A DNA stretch of 29,198 nt. It comes from Calcarisporiella thermophila CBS 279.70 (lineage: Eukaryota; Calcarisporiellomycota). Below, one piece after another: positions 28,453-29,198 of this stretch; the stretch's first letter is position 1, and every line of letters begins with the position of its first letter. A program made the translations under genes and the position numbers. The notes beneath the pieces were generated by a model. It did not search any database, was not told the origin of the DNA, and saw only the letters and a program-made list of their open reading frames with translations. The stretch lies in the NCBI RefSeq assembly GCF_041956535.1, contig NW_027192212.1, positions 556,688 through 585,885 of the forward strand. The letters are read 5' to 3'.

Positions 28453-28465
28453 ACTAAGATCTCGA

Positions 28466-28843
28466 ATACCTTTATGACTGTCAAAATGATTTTCTCAATA
28501 CAAAAATCAATTTTCCACATAAACAAAATGTTACGGGCGAAAGGAGGTTTGTGTGGAGGGGTATCCGGATCTTGATAAAGATAAGAGATTTAACTTTATA
28601 TTTCAGGGAATTGGTGTTGAACATTAAAATAAACCGAAGGGTTTAAATAGAATTGTGATCAAAGGAGAATAACTCACACTTGTGTTCAAAGATGAGATAG
28701 ATAAGACAACAAAGTATCAATCAACATCAACAAGGTAGCCATGAGGGAGTATAAGAGTAACCACGAGGGCGGCGAGTAACCACGAGGGGTCGCCAACGTA
28801 GCGGCAATCAATTCTATTGGCTGCTCTACTTGAAAGATATCGC
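28466..28843. other. Intergenic, no gene seen
   Basis: AT-rich. Contains one 15-nt tandem-like repeat, GAGTAACCACGAGGG, at 28755-28769 and 28774-28788. No ORF or RNA gene recognised. Confidence 0.5.
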
Positions 28844-28854
28844 GCTTTCTGAAT

Positions 28855-29174
28855 GTCTATTTTTTTTTGATCAATCAATGGAAACTTTTTATTTAATTTC
28901 CATATATTACATGACTTAACATAACGAGATATAGGTCCTTGATAGATAGGCGCTCAATCGATATGCGTGTATCGTAGTTGTCATGAATAGCATGTACGTG
29001 AAACCGATGTAATCTTTGTACTTATCGTGGGAGCGATCTTTTCAATGATCAAGACTTAATTTCTGATCAAGTGGACAGCAGTCACAAACTAAGAGTAAGT
29101 GCTGGTGAGGGAAGTGGGATTCGAACCCACGCCGTTCTCATCGGCATACCAAGGATAGTCCACTACCCTCCCCA
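28855..29174 (-). mobile_element. SINE A copy 4
   Basis: Minus-strand SINE A with a perfect 3' stem ATGGAAA/TTTCCAT, ATTGATC and poly(A). It has a 6-nt deletion that removes most of the A-box region (TTAGTGTAGTGG reduced to TAGTGG) and a short internal deletion near the 3' end. The target-site duplication GCTTTCTGAAT lies at 28844-28854 and 29175-29185. The damaged A box suggests this copy is no longer transcribed by Pol III from its own promoter. Any tRNA gene on its 5' side would be beyond the window edge. Confidence 0.88.
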
Positions 29175-29185
29175 GCTTTCTGAAT

Positions 29186-29198
29186 TTTTTTTTTTTTG
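29186..29198 (-). mobile_element. Probable poly(A) end of another retroposon at the window edge
   Basis: A run of T followed by G directly abuts the right-hand target-site duplication of SINE A copy 4. In every TTGATC-type element here the minus-strand tail reads T(n)GATCAAT on the plus strand, so this is probably the tail of one more insertion at the same site. Only 13 bases are visible. Confidence 0.4.

Noticed and set aside
28755-28788. Two 15-nt direct repeats as the start of a CRISPR-like or satellite array
   Set aside because: Only two units with a 4-nt gap in a eukaryotic intergenic region. A minor local duplication.

Overview
This window reads as nuclear DNA of a fungus, most likely an early-diverging (Mucoromycota-like) one. 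That placement is an inference from gene content and gene structure. The genes carry short GT-AG introns (about 70-235 nt). The set includes two CYS3/ATF4-type bZIP factors, a Crt10-like WD40 protein and a class C (GABA-B-like) GPCR, a receptor class known from early-diverging fungi. Intergenic DNA is AT-rich and loaded with retroposons.

Layout. 1-2501: retroposon debris (two LINE endonuclease fragments in opposite orientation, a retrocopy carrying a universal-stress-protein tail, element B, SINE A), then tRNA-Gln(TTG) at 2586-2657. 4055-5631: four-exon Rho-type GEF (DH-PH). 6068-6835 (-) and 7878-8666 (+): two divergent bZIP genes. 9088-12049: two tRNA-Leu genes (AAG and TAG) and a tRNA-Leu relic, with nested retroposon stacks. 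12.7-17.4 kb: GC-rich block with a nine-exon class C GPCR fused to a C-terminal PH domain. 18014-19597 (-): mitochondrial branched-chain 2-oxoacid dehydrogenase E1-alpha. 20714-21442 (-): RER1, divergent from RPS28 (21656-22084, +). 22459-24601: Crt10-like WD40 gene. 24968-26509: intronless aldehyde dehydrogenase. 26775-27449: glycolipid-binding-domain protein. 28128-29198: more retroposons (element C, SINE A and the edge of another).

The most interesting signal is in the repeats. I recognise three short retroposon families. SINE A has a tRNA head followed by CCA. Element B has no recognised head. Element C has a different tRNA-like head. Wherever a tRNA gene is present (three of three), these elements lie just upstream of it, at about 60-100 bp from the tRNA 5' end, always with their own 5' end facing the tRNA. 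They are stacked by serial insertion, with exact target-site duplications (TSDs). SINE A, element B and the USP retrocopy all end in the same kind of 3' module: a short stem with an A-rich loop, then ATTGATC and a poly(A) tail. The simplest reading is one LINE machinery that recognises this 3' module and integrates at tRNA genes, comparable in outcome to the Dictyostelium TRE elements.

Gene models below were spliced by eye. Splice phases are consistent in every multi-exon model, but no transcript evidence was available.
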